Source of the DNA: Actinomadura coerulea | GTDB lineage: Bacteria; Actinomycetota; Actinomycetes; Streptosporangiales; Streptosporangiaceae | Direction of reading: 5' to 3' | DNA length: 64,000 nucleotides | NCBI RefSeq assembly: GCF_014208105.1 | Contig: NZ_JACHMQ010000001.1 | Coordinates: 3,100,001 to 3,164,000 of the forward strand | In this document: piece by piece, positions 42,982-51,326 of the stretch | Layout: every line of letters starts with the position of its first letter | How positions within the stretch are numbered: position 1 is the first letter of the stretch | Notes under the pieces: generated by a model | What the model was told of the DNA's origin: nothing | Databases searched by the model: none | The model's input: the letters and a program-made list of their open reading frames with translations, nothing else | Position numbers and translations under genes: made by a program

Positions 42982-43359
42982 ATGATCGCCGCCCGGGTCG
43001 CCGAGGGCGCGACCGTGGATTTCCGGCCCTCAGGGTCCTCGATGGTCCCGCTGATCCGGAGCGGGGATCTGGTCACCGTCGCGCCGGTCGATCCGGCGAG
43101 ACTGGAGGTCGGTGACATCGTGCTCGCCCGCGTGGCCGGGACGGTCTACCTGCACCTCGTCTCGGCCCTCGATCCGGCGAGGGGCCGTGTTCAGATCAGC
43201 AACAACCGCGGCCGGGTCAACGGCTGGACGGGACGCGAACGGGTCTTCGGCATCTGCGTCGCCGTCAAGGGCGATCATCGGCCGGGCGCCATGGCGAAGT
43301 CCGTGGCCCACGAGCCGAACCCACAGGCGTCCGACCGGGCCCCATCCAATGATCAGTGA
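42982..43359 (+). CDS. S24/S26-like serine-fold protein, probable catalytic Lys missing
   Basis: The 125-residue protein has the LexA/signal-peptidase beta fold: the serine loop SGSSMVPLIRSGD near residue 19, VGDIVLARVAG, and a C-terminal NRGRVNGWTGRERVFG strand. Relatives have a basic residue after the His in YLH; here it is followed by Leu (YLHLV), so proteolysis may be lost. I chose the ATG at 42982 because GGGGA lies 8 bases upstream; another ATG six bases earlier is too close. The protein might bind rather than cleave a substrate. A disordered tail follows. Confidence 0.65.
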   Translation: MIAARVAEGATVDFRPSGSSMVPLIRSGDLVTVAPVDPARLEVGDIVLARVAGTVYLHLVSALDPARGRVQISNNRGRVNGWTGRERVFGICVAVKGDHRPGAMAKSVAHEPNPQASDRAPSNDQ

Positions 43360-43492
43360 GCCCCGCGCCGGGCCGTGACGCTCGCGCCGGGCCGGTCAGT
43401 AATCATCCACACGAGAATTGCGGCGTCGCGCCGTCTCCGGGAAAAGTACATGATCACGTAACAGGACGGGCTTTCGCCTCTACATTCTTACT

Positions 43493-43840
43493 ATGGAGAT
43501 CTGGGAGGCCGCGGGATGGGGGTTGGCGGGCGGCCTGGCGGCCGGGCTCGTGTCGCTGATGACGGCGATCACCTCGGCCGGGTTCACCTGGCCGTGGCAC
43601 GGCCATCCCGAGCAGGCGTGGCCGCGGCTGTTCGTCTTCGGATGCGGGCTGGCTCTCGGCGCGCTCGTCGCCGCCGCCACCCATGACTCGATGAGCGGCG
43701 CCTGGCCGGCGTTCATCATGGGGGTGGGCGCACCCGCCACGATCCGCGGCGCGCTGGCCGGAGTGTCGATCACCGAACGGAAGACCGACTCGCCCGCACC
43801 GGTGCCTGCGGAGGGAGGTGAGGGCAGTGGTGGACGCTGA
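43493..43840 (+). CDS. Small membrane protein preceding a pentapeptide-repeat gene
   Basis: The 115-residue protein has three hydrophobic segments (GWGLAGGLAAGLVSLMTAITSAGF, FVFGCGLALGALVAAA, FIMGVGAPATIRGALAGV) and a Ser/Glu/Gly tail. Family unknown. It overlaps the pentapeptide-repeat gene by 14 bp, so they are coupled. It may anchor or report to that product. Confidence 0.7.
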   Translation: MEIWEAAGWGLAGGLAAGLVSLMTAITSAGFTWPWHGHPEQAWPRLFVFGCGLALGALVAAATHDSMSGAWPAFIMGVGAPATIRGALAGVSITERKTDSPAPVPAEGGEGSGGR

Positions 43841-44744
43841 CGGCACGCTCGGCCGCCTGGTCGCCGCCGCCCGTCCCACCCGGTCGTGGCTCCATCTGAC
43901 CTTGCCGTCCCGATGGGCTCGGGTCCTGGTCGCCGCCGGCGCGCGATCCGTCCCCGCCGACAGCATGACCGTGGGGTTCGCCCAGGGTGGAGACCGGCCG
44001 CGGACGCCCCTGCCTCAGCCGCCGCGCCCCAGTCCGCAGGGGCCGCGCGGGCCAGGCTGGCCATTCGGTCCGTCCCGGGCCGGGCCGGTGCCCTACCCTC
44101 CGGTGCCTGCCCGACCTTCGCCGAGCCTGGATCCGGGGTACACGTTTCCGGGGCAGGCCCAGAACCCGCCCCCGCAGATTCCACAGCAGGGCCCGGGGAG
44201 ATTCCAGCCGATGTCGGCTCGGGCGGACATGACCAAGGCCGATCTGACCCGCGCTTCCCTGGTCGGCGCGAACCTGCCCTACGCCAACCTGAGTCGTGCG
44301 AACCTGACCGAGGCGAATCTCCGGCACGCCTCGCTGTACGGTGCGGTGCTGGCCGGCGCGACGCTCTACGGCGCGACGCTGATCGGGGCGAACCTGTACG
44401 GGACCGATCTGACCCGCGCCGACCTCAGCCGCGCGGACCTGACGAACGCCGACCTGATCGACGCCGATCTCTCCAACGCGACGCTCACCGGGGCGACCCT
44501 CACCGGCGCGGGCCTCGTCCGCGCCAACCTCCACGGCGCGGACCTCACCTATGCCGTCCTGCGTGAGGCGGGCCTGACCGGGGCCGATCTGTCCGGTGCG
44601 GACCTGACGGGCGCCGCCCTCGGCGGAGCGGACGTGGTCGGTGCGGCGTGGTCGGCGGCGACGACCTGGCCGGGCGAAGAGAGCGAGACGATCCGGGAGC
44701 GGTCTCAGGAAGTGGAGCCGGGACGGTTCGTCGTGCTGCGTTAG
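43827..44744 (+). CDS. Pentapeptide-repeat protein with N-terminal extension
   Basis: The 305-residue product has an N-terminal alpha/beta segment (about 50 residues, SWLHLTLPSRWARVLVAAG), a Pro/Gly/Gln-rich linker (60-125), and then about 22 consecutive A(D/N)LXX pentapeptide repeats (residues about 135-275). The repeats should form a square beta-helix. Some such proteins mimic DNA and protect gyrase, others scaffold; nothing here decides. I chose the GTG at 43827 because GGAGG (43814-43818) lies 8 bases upstream. It is part of a run with the coupled membrane protein and two unknown proteins. Confidence 0.85.
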   Translation: MVDADGTLGRLVAAARPTRSWLHLTLPSRWARVLVAAGARSVPADSMTVGFAQGGDRPRTPLPQPPRPSPQGPRGPGWPFGPSRAGPVPYPPVPARPSPSLDPGYTFPGQAQNPPPQIPQQGPGRFQPMSARADMTKADLTRASLVGANLPYANLSRANLTEANLRHASLYGAVLAGATLYGATLIGANLYGTDLTRADLSRADLTNADLIDADLSNATLTGATLTGAGLVRANLHGADLTYAVLREAGLTGADLSGADLTGAALGGADVVGAAWSAATTWPGEESETIRERSQEVEPGRFVVLR

Positions 44745-44813
44745 CGGCCGATCGTGAAACCGGATGGGAGGCCGGGGAGTCTCACCTGCGTTCCTGATCC
44801 CGACTGGACGGAA

Positions 44814-45380
44814 GTGACCGTGACCGAGCAGCTCGACCAGGTCTTCGGCCGGTTGGTGCACCGCAGCTGGCAGCGTTTCTCCGAGGAGCTCCACACCCGC
44901 GAGACCGACGATCTGCTCGTCGGTGCCGTGATCACCGCGGCGGTCGCCCAGGGCAACGCGCTCATCGACCTGAACTCCGACGGCAGCCACCACTACCTGC
45001 GGTTCCAGCACCGGGAGCGCGGACACCGGCTGATGTTCCAGCTCACGCACCGGGCCGGCACCGTGATGGCCGCGAAGACGCTCGGCCAGCACGCGGCCGT
45101 GACGATCGCCTACGGCGAGCACGTGCGGGACGCGCGGACGGTGTGGCAGGCGCTGAAGACGGAGGTGAAGAGCGGGTTCCTGGACGTCGGGGAACCCGGC
45201 GTGTTCACCGTCGACGCGGATCTCGCCACCGGCTACGTCTACGTGCAGGTGCCCCTGCTGCTGGACCTGGACCAGTACTTCGCCGACCACTACACGGTGA
45301 AGTACCCCGTCCTCCAGGAGCACATCGCGGCCGTGACCCAGGCCTGCGCGAAGTACCTGCACGGCCGCATCGCCGCCTGA
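44814..45380 (+). CDS. Unknown protein, paralogue of the next gene (first of pair)
   Basis: The 188-residue product (GTG at 44814; 44820 or 44754 are alternatives) is related to the downstream gene. Both have an N-terminal helix, then a hydrophobic-polar-hydrophobic segment ending in an [H/Q]Y[L/V]RF strand (GSHHYLRFQ here, GDLQYVRFK there), and a later helix and strand pair. The overall shape resembles small YbjN/T3SS-chaperone-like folds; this is tentative. No membrane segment or catalytic motif. It follows the pentapeptide gene after 69 bp. Confidence 0.6.
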   Translation: MTVTEQLDQVFGRLVHRSWQRFSEELHTRETDDLLVGAVITAAVAQGNALIDLNSDGSHHYLRFQHRERGHRLMFQLTHRAGTVMAAKTLGQHAAVTIAYGEHVRDARTVWQALKTEVKSGFLDVGEPGVFTVDADLATGYVYVQVPLLLDLDQYFADHYTVKYPVLQEHIAAVTQACAKYLHGRIAA

Positions 45381-45394
45381 ACCGGAGGACCGAC

Positions 45395-45916
45395 ATGCTC
45401 TCGATGATCAACAAGTTCAAGAACAACGCCGAGGCGCGGGAGAGCAAGGACGAGGCGCTCATCGGCGAGATGGTGTTCACGATGGCGCACCTGGGGTGTC
45501 CCGTCATCGGGATCAAGTCCGGCGGGGACCTCCAGTACGTGCGGTTCAAGCCCGTGGGCGACGCGGTCCTGTACAGCTTCACGATCGTGCTGGACCGCAA
45601 GACCGGGGACGGCGTGCTGCAGCAGGCCGTCCTCGGCAGCAAGGCGACGCTGACGTTCGTCGCCGAGGTCAAGAACCACATCGCCGACCCCGACGATCTG
45701 GTGGCGATGTTCCGCACCGACATGGCGAACATGCTGCGCAGCCCGTGGTTCGGCGACGTCAAGCTGGACCACCAGCTCAACTCGATCACCGCGACGAAGA
45801 AGCAGCTCATCGACATCGACGACTACGCCGACGGCACCGACCGCGACCGGCTCAGGCAGCTCCTCCAGGGCACCATGCAGGAACTCCGCGAGAAGGTGGC
45901 CCCCTACAAGAAGTGA
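45395..45916 (+). CDS. Unknown protein, paralogue of the previous gene (second of pair)
   Basis: The 173-residue protein has a clear GGAGG site ahead of its ATG. It matches its neighbour through the YVRF strand and the following alternating strand (VLYSFTIVL), then diverges. It ends with a helix and Lys-rich tail (REKVAPYKK). The 14-bp gap indicates one operon, and two different copies hint at a heterodimer. No family recognised. Confidence 0.65.
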   Translation: MLSMINKFKNNAEARESKDEALIGEMVFTMAHLGCPVIGIKSGGDLQYVRFKPVGDAVLYSFTIVLDRKTGDGVLQQAVLGSKATLTFVAEVKNHIADPDDLVAMFRTDMANMLRSPWFGDVKLDHQLNSITATKKQLIDIDDYADGTDRDRLRQLLQGTMQELREKVAPYKK

Positions 45917-46040
45917 CGCCCACGGCAGGCGCCGGAGCGGAGGGCTGTTCCCGCTGTTCGGGTGTGTGAATGGGTGCGGGCGGCGTCGGAATCGGCGGTC
46001 AAGGAGTCGACCGGATGGTCCTCCGGGCAGGGGCGACAGA

Positions 46041-46070
46041 AACCGGCCCGCCCGTTAGGGCGGACCGGTT
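46041..46070. terminator. Bidirectional hairpin between convergent genes
   Basis: AACCGG and CCGCCC pair with GGGCGG and CCGGTT (46041-46070) around a GTTA loop with single-base bulges. It separates the paralogue pair from the convergent repeat-protein gene. Confidence 0.65.
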
Positions 46071-46137
46071 CCGTGGTGCCCGCCCTCCGTGTCCGGGAGG
46101 GCGGTCGAGTCGCTGCCGAAGCCGCGACGCGGATCCC

Positions 46138-47215
46138 CTAGACCTCCAGGTCTCCGCGGTCGGCCGAGCTCAGCAGCTCTTGGACGACCTCCGCGTGAGT
46201 GGCGTGAGGACGATCTTCCCTCAGCGTGACGTACGCCTCGGGGTCGATGCCCTTGGCGAACACCTCCATGGCCTCGTCATGAGACACCTCACCTTCGACG
46301 ACACCGCCCACGGAGCACACGTCCGCGCAGCGCACGTCGGCGTAGTCGGACAGATCGATGCCGTGAGCGTGAACATCCAGGATCTCCTCGTGGGTGGCCA
46401 GGGCCACCGTTTCGGCGTAGTCACCGACGTCCACACCGCGGGCGTGGGCGTCGAGGACGTCCGCATGAGCGGCTCCCTCCGCCCGCGCATAGCCGTAGGC
46501 ATCGACGTCGATGCCGTGAGCGTGGGCGTCCAGGACCTGCGCGTGGGGGGACCTCGGTACCCACCGCGCGGGCATATGCGAAGATCTCGACGCCGCGGGC
46601 CAGTACGGCCAGGATCTGGGCGTGAGACGCGCCGCGGTCCAGGGCCGCGGCGCAGGCGGCCACGTCGATGCCGTGAGCGTGGCCGGTCAGCGCGACCCCG
46701 TGCGACGCGCCGTGCTCCCGCCGCGCCGTGGCGTAGGACGCCGTGCGGATGCCCATGGCGTGGGCCTCCATGACCTCCGAGTGAGTGGCATCGGGCTCCG
46801 GCACAGGCCGGGCGGTCAGCCACGAGGAGGAGGTCACGTGTCCCCGCGCCTTGGCATAGTCACGGAGATCGACGCCCTCGTTGTGGGCTTCCACGACCTG
46901 CGCGTGGTCGGCACCGACTCCACGAGCGTCGGCATAGGCCGCGAGGCGGATGCCCAGTTCCTGAGCCGCCAGGGCCTCGGCGTGGTCGGCACCGGCCTCC
47001 CGCGCCGCACTGTAGTGGTCGAGGTCGAAGACCCCGACACCCTCGGCCTCAAGGACCTCCTTGTGGGTGGCGGTCTGCCGCGCCCGAGCGTAGTCGCCCA
47101 GGTCGAGGCCGCGCCCCCAGGCGCTCAGGTAGTGCAGCCAGGAGATCCGGGCCGCACGGGTCTTGGCCTGCCGGCCGGTGGTCGCGGACAGCTGGTCACC
47201 AGGGATCTCGAACAT
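46138..47215 (-). pseudogene. Protein of about twelve 25-residue repeats, frame interrupted in a G run
   Basis: From an ATG at 47215 (GGAGG upstream), the frame encodes tandem repeats of about 25 residues with the pattern EVLEAHAxGIDxxxYAxAR-x-G-A-x-H. It runs until near 46550, where six G (46545-46550) shift the frame. Five G would read on through five more repeats to the stop at 46138. The result would be about 359 residues and twelve repeats, probably an all-helical solenoid. The evenness of the repeats on both sides makes a consensus error more likely than decay. Repeat family not recognised. Confidence 0.7.
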
Positions 47216-47575
47216 GCGAGATTCCCTCCTGCCGTGGTGCCGGATGCCCGGCAATCGGACGCTCCCGCCCCGGATTCGCCTCGTCTGGCGCCGCGTGGGC
47301 GGCGGCCTCTGTCACTCCCCTCCGGCGGCGGAGGAGCCGAGCCGTCCTCGCCTGCGCGCAGATCGAGATTGCCGCTTCGGTGACATCGAGCGGCGGGCTT
47401 GGGGACGGTCTCCGTGACAGGTGACATCGTGGCCCGGCCCCGTCATGGGCGTGCAGGCCCGTGGACGGACGTTCGCCATGCGCGGCCCCGCCGGTGCGAG
47501 AGTTGAGCGCGGCGGCCACCCGCTCCACCGCGTCCAGGTTGCCCCTGGGGAACCGAACGGTCTTGCGGGGGCGCG
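47216..47575. other. Intergenic region, no supported gene
   Basis: About 360 bp between two minus-strand genes. One open stretch (RKTVRFPRGNLDAVERV on the minus strand near 47500) looks like a short real peptide but has no start or ribosome site I can support. Confidence 0.4.
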
Positions 47576-49030
47576 CTAACGGGGTTCAGAGGGTTTCTCT
47601 GAGAGCCCTTTCGATGACTTCGGCGAGCTGGAGGACCTTGGTCCGCCGTTCCTCGTCCGTGCGCAGTGAGGGGATTCGATGAGGTAGACGCCTATCTCGG
47701 CGTTCCGCACGGTGAAGATGAGCATTTCGGCGTGCCAGCCGCTCTGCCCGTCGCCGGGGACACTCTTGCGGACCGCCGCGTCCCCGAGGCCCGGGACCTT
47801 CGTCCACGCCAGCAGGTCGGCGACCGTCGATCTCCGAGGGAGGGACGTGCGGATCGCGAGCGTGGCGTCGGCGGTCTTGGAACTGCCGTCATCCGAAACG
47901 ACGTCGCTCCACGTGCAGGTGACGGCGTCGTCGTGATCCTGGTAGGGGCCCCAGTCCAGGGCCTCGCTCTCGTCGGGGTTGGGCAGGGTCTCCTTGAGGG
48001 CGGGGCCCTCGCTGACGATGGCACAGGCATCCGGGACCGACTCGAACTTGTCCTTCGAGCCCGAGTCGGACGATTTCTGGAAGGGGAAATTCACCCCGCC
48101 GGTGATCGCGACTAGGACGAGGGGGATGAGCAGGACGAGAAGGCCCACGATGACCAGGACGCCCTTTCCCGGTTTCCCATGCCCGGCATTCCCCACCAGC
48201 GGCCCGGTCGGATCTCGCCCGTCCGGAACGGCTGTCAGGCCCCGCGCGGCCTGCTGAGAGGTCCAGCGTTCGCCGGGGTCTCTTTCCAGGAGTCCCCTCA
48301 GGACCGGCTTCAGCGCGCCGGATCGGACGAAGGCGGGGTCGTCTCCCATGAGGAGCTGGCCGATGAGAGCCTCCAGCTCCTCGGCCTGGAACGGCGGATG
48401 GCCTTCCACCGCCATGTACAGGGTCGCCCCCAGCGACCACAGGTCCGACGCCGGGCCCGGCGTGCCGGTCCGGAACCGTTCGGGCGCCATGAAGACGGGC
48501 GTTCCGACGAACCCGCCCGTCCTGGTGTAGGCGGTGGCGTTGGACACCGCCGCGATCCCGAAGTCGGCGAGGAGGACGCGGCCGTCGTCGGCGATCAGGA
48601 CGTTGGCGGGCTTGACGTCGCGGTGCAGGATGCCCGCTCGGTGCGCGCAGTCCAGCGCGTCCAGCAGGGCGAGCCCGATCCGGGCGGCCCGGTCGACGGG
48701 CAGCGGCCCGTCGTCGCGGACGATCTGATCAAGAGAGCGGCCCTGAACGTACTGCATGACGATCCACGGGCCGGCCGCGTCGTCGACGACGTCGTACACG
48801 TTGATGATCGACGGGTGCTCCAGCCGCGCGGCGGCGCGGGCCTCCCGCAGGAACCGGCCCTTGAGGGCGTCCCGGTCCTCCTCGGCCAGGTCGTCGGGGA
48901 CCTGAAGCCGTTTCATGGCCACGTGGCGTTCCAGCGACTGGTCGTACGCCTTCCAGACGATCCCCATCCCGCCCCGGCCGATCTCCTCGCCGAGCCGGTA
49001 CCGGCCGCTGATCACGTCCCCTCGCACCAC
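47576..49030 (-). CDS. PknB-type Ser/Thr protein kinase with extracytoplasmic domain
   Basis: The 484-codon gene encodes an N-terminal kinase (residues about 10-270) with GRGGMG, K41 in VAMKRL, HRDVKPAN, DFG and MAPE. One membrane helix follows (about 288-312). The outer region resembles PknH-like lipidated or sensor domains (DACAIVSEG) and may sense a surface signal. Near 47670 a four-C run looks one base short: adding one C would replace the odd tail (residues about 450-484) with SLRTDEERRTKVLQLAEV and a stop at 47586. The GTG at 49030 is the start read. It stands alone. Confidence 0.92.
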   Translation of the reverse strand: MVRGDVISGRYRLGEEIGRGGMGIVWKAYDQSLERHVAMKRLQVPDDLAEEDRDALKGRFLREARAAARLEHPSIINVYDVVDDAAGPWIVMQYVQGRSLDQIVRDDGPLPVDRAARIGLALLDALDCAHRAGILHRDVKPANVLIADDGRVLLADFGIAAVSNATAYTRTGGFVGTPVFMAPERFRTGTPGPASDLWSLGATLYMAVEGHPPFQAEELEALIGQLLMGDDPAFVRSGALKPVLRGLLERDPGERWTSQQAARGLTAVPDGRDPTGPLVGNAGHGKPGKGVLVIVGLLVLLIPLVLVAITGGVNFPFQKSSDSGSKDKFESVPDACAIVSEGPALKETLPNPDESEALDWGPYQDHDDAVTCTWSDVVSDDGSSKTADATLAIRTSLPRRSTVADLLAWTKVPGLGDAAVRKSVPGDGQSGWHAEMLIFTVRNAEIGVYLIESPHCARTRNGGPRSSSSPKSSKGLSEKPSEPR

Positions 49031-49111
49031 AGGGCCGACCCTATCTCGTACAGACGCAGGTGTACGTTTGAGCGTCCCCGGCGCTTCGCTTCAAGCCGGG
49101 ACGGCCCACCG

Positions 49112-49306
49112 TCAGGCCCGGTCGAGAGCACCTTCCTTGATCCGCCGGAGCAAGCTCCCCAAAGCGTCGCCACCCACGGTCAGTCGCCCACCCTCAGGAT
49201 CTTTGGAATCCCTGATTCCGATGCCTCCGGGCAGCACAGCTAGTTCAACACACATCTCGTCAGTGGAGGTTCCACTGCAGGAGCTCTTACGCCATGTGCC
49301 GGCCAT
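49112..49306 (-). CDS. DUF397 protein (second of two)
   Basis: The 64-residue protein begins at an ATG (49306) with GGAGG at 6 bases. It has the DUF397 pattern WRKSSCSGTSTDEMCVELA, GIGIRDSKDPEGG and FxxLLRRIKEGALD. It is nearly parallel to the 49441 gene, indicating recent duplication. Third gene of the XRE operon. Confidence 0.9.
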   Translation of the reverse strand: MAGTWRKSSCSGTSTDEMCVELAVLPGGIGIRDSKDPEGGRLTVGGDALGSLLRRIKEGALDRA

Positions 49307-49440
49307 CTGCACTCCTCCGTCACCTCGCGGATCAGCGTCGGCGCGGTGCTGCGCCGGGCACGTTCCCACGAGTCATCACCCGCCGCCGGGCAGGCCGGTC
49401 CTGGAGCGCCCCCACTCCAGGACCGCCCGCCTCATGCCCA

Positions 49441-49635
49441 TCAGGCCTGATCGAGCGCCCCTTCCTTAATCCGCCGAAGCAGCTGCCCGAAAGCATCGCC
49501 AGTCATGCTCAGGGGCTCTCCATGAGGGTTCTTGGAGTCCCTGACCCCGATGCCCTGGGGCAACGCTGCCAACTCCACGCACGCTTCGTCTGTCGCACCG
49601 CCGCTGTACGAACTTTTCCGCCACACGCTGGTCAT
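49441..49635 (-). CDS. DUF397 protein (first of two)
   Basis: The 64-residue protein starts at an ATG (49635) that overlaps the XRE stop (ATGA); GGAGG lies 7 bases upstream. The pattern matches its neighbour (WRKSSYSGGATDEACVELA, GVRDSKNPHGE). It is coupled to the XRE gene. Confidence 0.9.
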   Translation of the reverse strand: MTSVWRKSSYSGGATDEACVELAALPQGIGVRDSKNPHGEPLSMTGDAFGQLLRRIKEGALDQA

Positions 49636-50447
49636 GTGCATTCCTCCATCACCTTGCGGATCAGAGCCCGGGAGGCATCCTCATGGAGGGCTTTCGCTCC
49701 GATCCGCTCGAAGTCCATGCTCAACTGCCTAACTTCGGACGGCACCTCCACCAACCGGCCCCCGCGAAAAGCCCCGATGTAGGCGATGTCCCGAGCTTCC
49801 AGACTCATGATCTGGAACGGGCCGTCAAGCCCTATGTAGGCCCCGGCCGATCTTGGGATGACGCGCATGATCACGTTAGACCGCTCGCTGAACTCCAGCA
49901 GGCGCAGGAGTTGGGCCGTCATCACCTCGGCTCCGCCGACTGGACGGTAGAGCACGCCTTCGTCGAGCAACACGAGCAGCAGAGGCCCTGCCGGTCCGCT
50001 CAGCAACGTCTTCTGGCGGGCCATGCGGGCGGATACGACGCTCTCGACATCGGACGTACCCCCAGCTTGGACGAACGCCCGCGCGTAGTCCTCAGTCTGG
50101 AAGGGGACGGGGATGACCTGCCCCTGGTAGATCCTGATCACGGTGGCCTGCGACTCGTACTGGGCATATTGCCGGAACCAATCCGGCTCGTGCGCTGTAC
50201 GAGCGAACCAAATAAGCATTTCGAAGAGTCTGGGAGTGTTGTACTTTTTGTCAAGCACTCTCGCCTGGTCATCGTGCAACTTGAGGCGCCCTGCTTCCAT
50301 GTTGGAAACAGTCGATCGCGCTGCACCGATGATCTGTCCACACTGGGCCAGCGAGTGATCATGCTTTTCCCGCTCGAAGCGTAATGCGTACGCCAGAAAG
50401 TGCCAGAGGGAGATCTTGGGGTCGAGCGGCTCGCGGTGGTTTGCCAT
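49632..50447 (-). CDS. XRE-type regulator with DUF5753 (second locus)
   Basis: The 271-residue protein has a helix-turn-helix (LAQCGQIIGAARSTVSNME near residue 35) and a DUF5753 domain with YQGQVIPVPFQTEDYAR and a C-terminal RVIPRSAGAYIG strand. It starts at the ATG at 50447, preceded by GGAGG. It faces the ATP-binding gene at 50551, and the GTTTCC/GGAAAC half sites in their shared gap could be its operator. Together with two DUF397 genes and the ATPase it makes the typical actinomycete set. Confidence 0.9.
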   Translation of the reverse strand: MANHREPLDPKISLWHFLAYALRFEREKHDHSLAQCGQIIGAARSTVSNMEAGRLKLHDDQARVLDKKYNTPRLFEMLIWFARTAHEPDWFRQYAQYESQATVIRIYQGQVIPVPFQTEDYARAFVQAGGTSDVESVVSARMARQKTLLSGPAGPLLLVLLDEGVLYRPVGGAEVMTAQLLRLLEFSERSNVIMRVIPRSAGAYIGLDGPFQIMSLEARDIAYIGAFRGGRLVEVPSEVRQLSMDFERIGAKALHEDASRALIRKVMEECT

Positions 50448-50550
50448 ACCCCCTCCAATGTTTCCAGTTTTCCCAGATACAGGCGAGGTTAGCTTGTGCA
50501 CTCGATCCTGGGGACAGAAATCCGGAAACACACAGAGGAAGGGCAAGGCA

Positions 50551-50976
50551 ATGATCACAACACCGGACTGCCTGCTGCTCTCCATGCTGGCGTCGAAGGC
50601 CGCACCGGGACTGGCGCGCACGCTGACGAGGGCGCGACTCCATAAATGGGACTGTGCGCATATTTCGGACGATGCATTCCTGATCGCATCGGAGCTGATC
50701 ACCAACGCCGTGGCGGCCACGCCTGGCGAGGAGATCCGCTACCAATGCAGCCGGGACGTCGCGGGCGTCCTCATCGCCGTGTGGGACGCGAGCACGGTCA
50801 GCCCTCAACCTCGTCCACTGGTGGAACTGACCCTCGACACCTTGGACGTCTCCGAAGAGCACTGGGACGACAACGGTGGTCGGGGTCTCCCGATAGTCAC
50901 GGCCCTCGCCGCCGAATGCGGCTACTCCTCCGACCCGACAGGAGGCAAATGGGTCTGGGCCCGTCTGAAGCCGTGA
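50551..50976 (+). CDS. ATP-binding anti-sigma-type protein (HATPase_c_2)
   Basis: The 141-residue single-domain GHKL ATPase has an N box in IASELITNAVAATP, a G1-like AVWDAS stretch, and a GGRGLPIV G2 motif. It starts at an ATG with AGAGGAAGG upstream. It is divergent from the XRE/DUF397 genes, the usual partner of this class. It resembles the 29990 gene in fold but is not a close copy. Confidence 0.88.
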   Translation: MITTPDCLLLSMLASKAAPGLARTLTRARLHKWDCAHISDDAFLIASELITNAVAATPGEEIRYQCSRDVAGVLIAVWDASTVSPQPRPLVELTLDTLDVSEEHWDDNGGRGLPIVTALAAECGYSSDPTGGKWVWARLKP

Positions 50977-50978
50977 CC

Positions 50979-51286
50979 TCACCGCGTCGGCATCGTCCTG
51001 CCGACGGTCGACAGCGGCGGCCAGGTGCCGGGCCCGGAGCTTTCGACTGTGCGGGGGGTGGCGAAGCCGATGAAGCCGCCGATGAAGCCACCGAGGGCCC
51101 CGGACAGGGGCTCTCGGAGAACGCTTCCAGCCCGGCGCCGTTCACGGCTTGCACCACCGCGACGGCGGCGTCGAGGACCAGGCCGACGAGACCGCCGAGC
51201 GCGAGCGCGATCAGTCCGCGGCCGAGACCGCGAAGGAGTGCGAAGCGGGCGACCAGGTCGGCGATCTGAATCCGGTCGGCGATCAC
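50979..51286 (-). pseudogene. Small hydrophobic protein broken by one base in a C run
   Basis: The frame starts at an ATG at 51286 with a hydrophobic helix (LGRGLIALALGGLVGLVLDAA). It then loses coding sense after a four-C run (51107-51110, plus-strand GGGG). Adding one C restores a second Gly-rich membrane-like stretch (GALGGFIGGFIGFATP) and a stop at 50979, giving about 103 residues. This is the third apparent one-base loss of the same kind in this window. Family unknown. Confidence 0.5.
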
Positions 51287-51326
51287 AGTGTCCGTGTATA
51301 GGCCTCGGTGGGAAGGAGCGGCGGGG

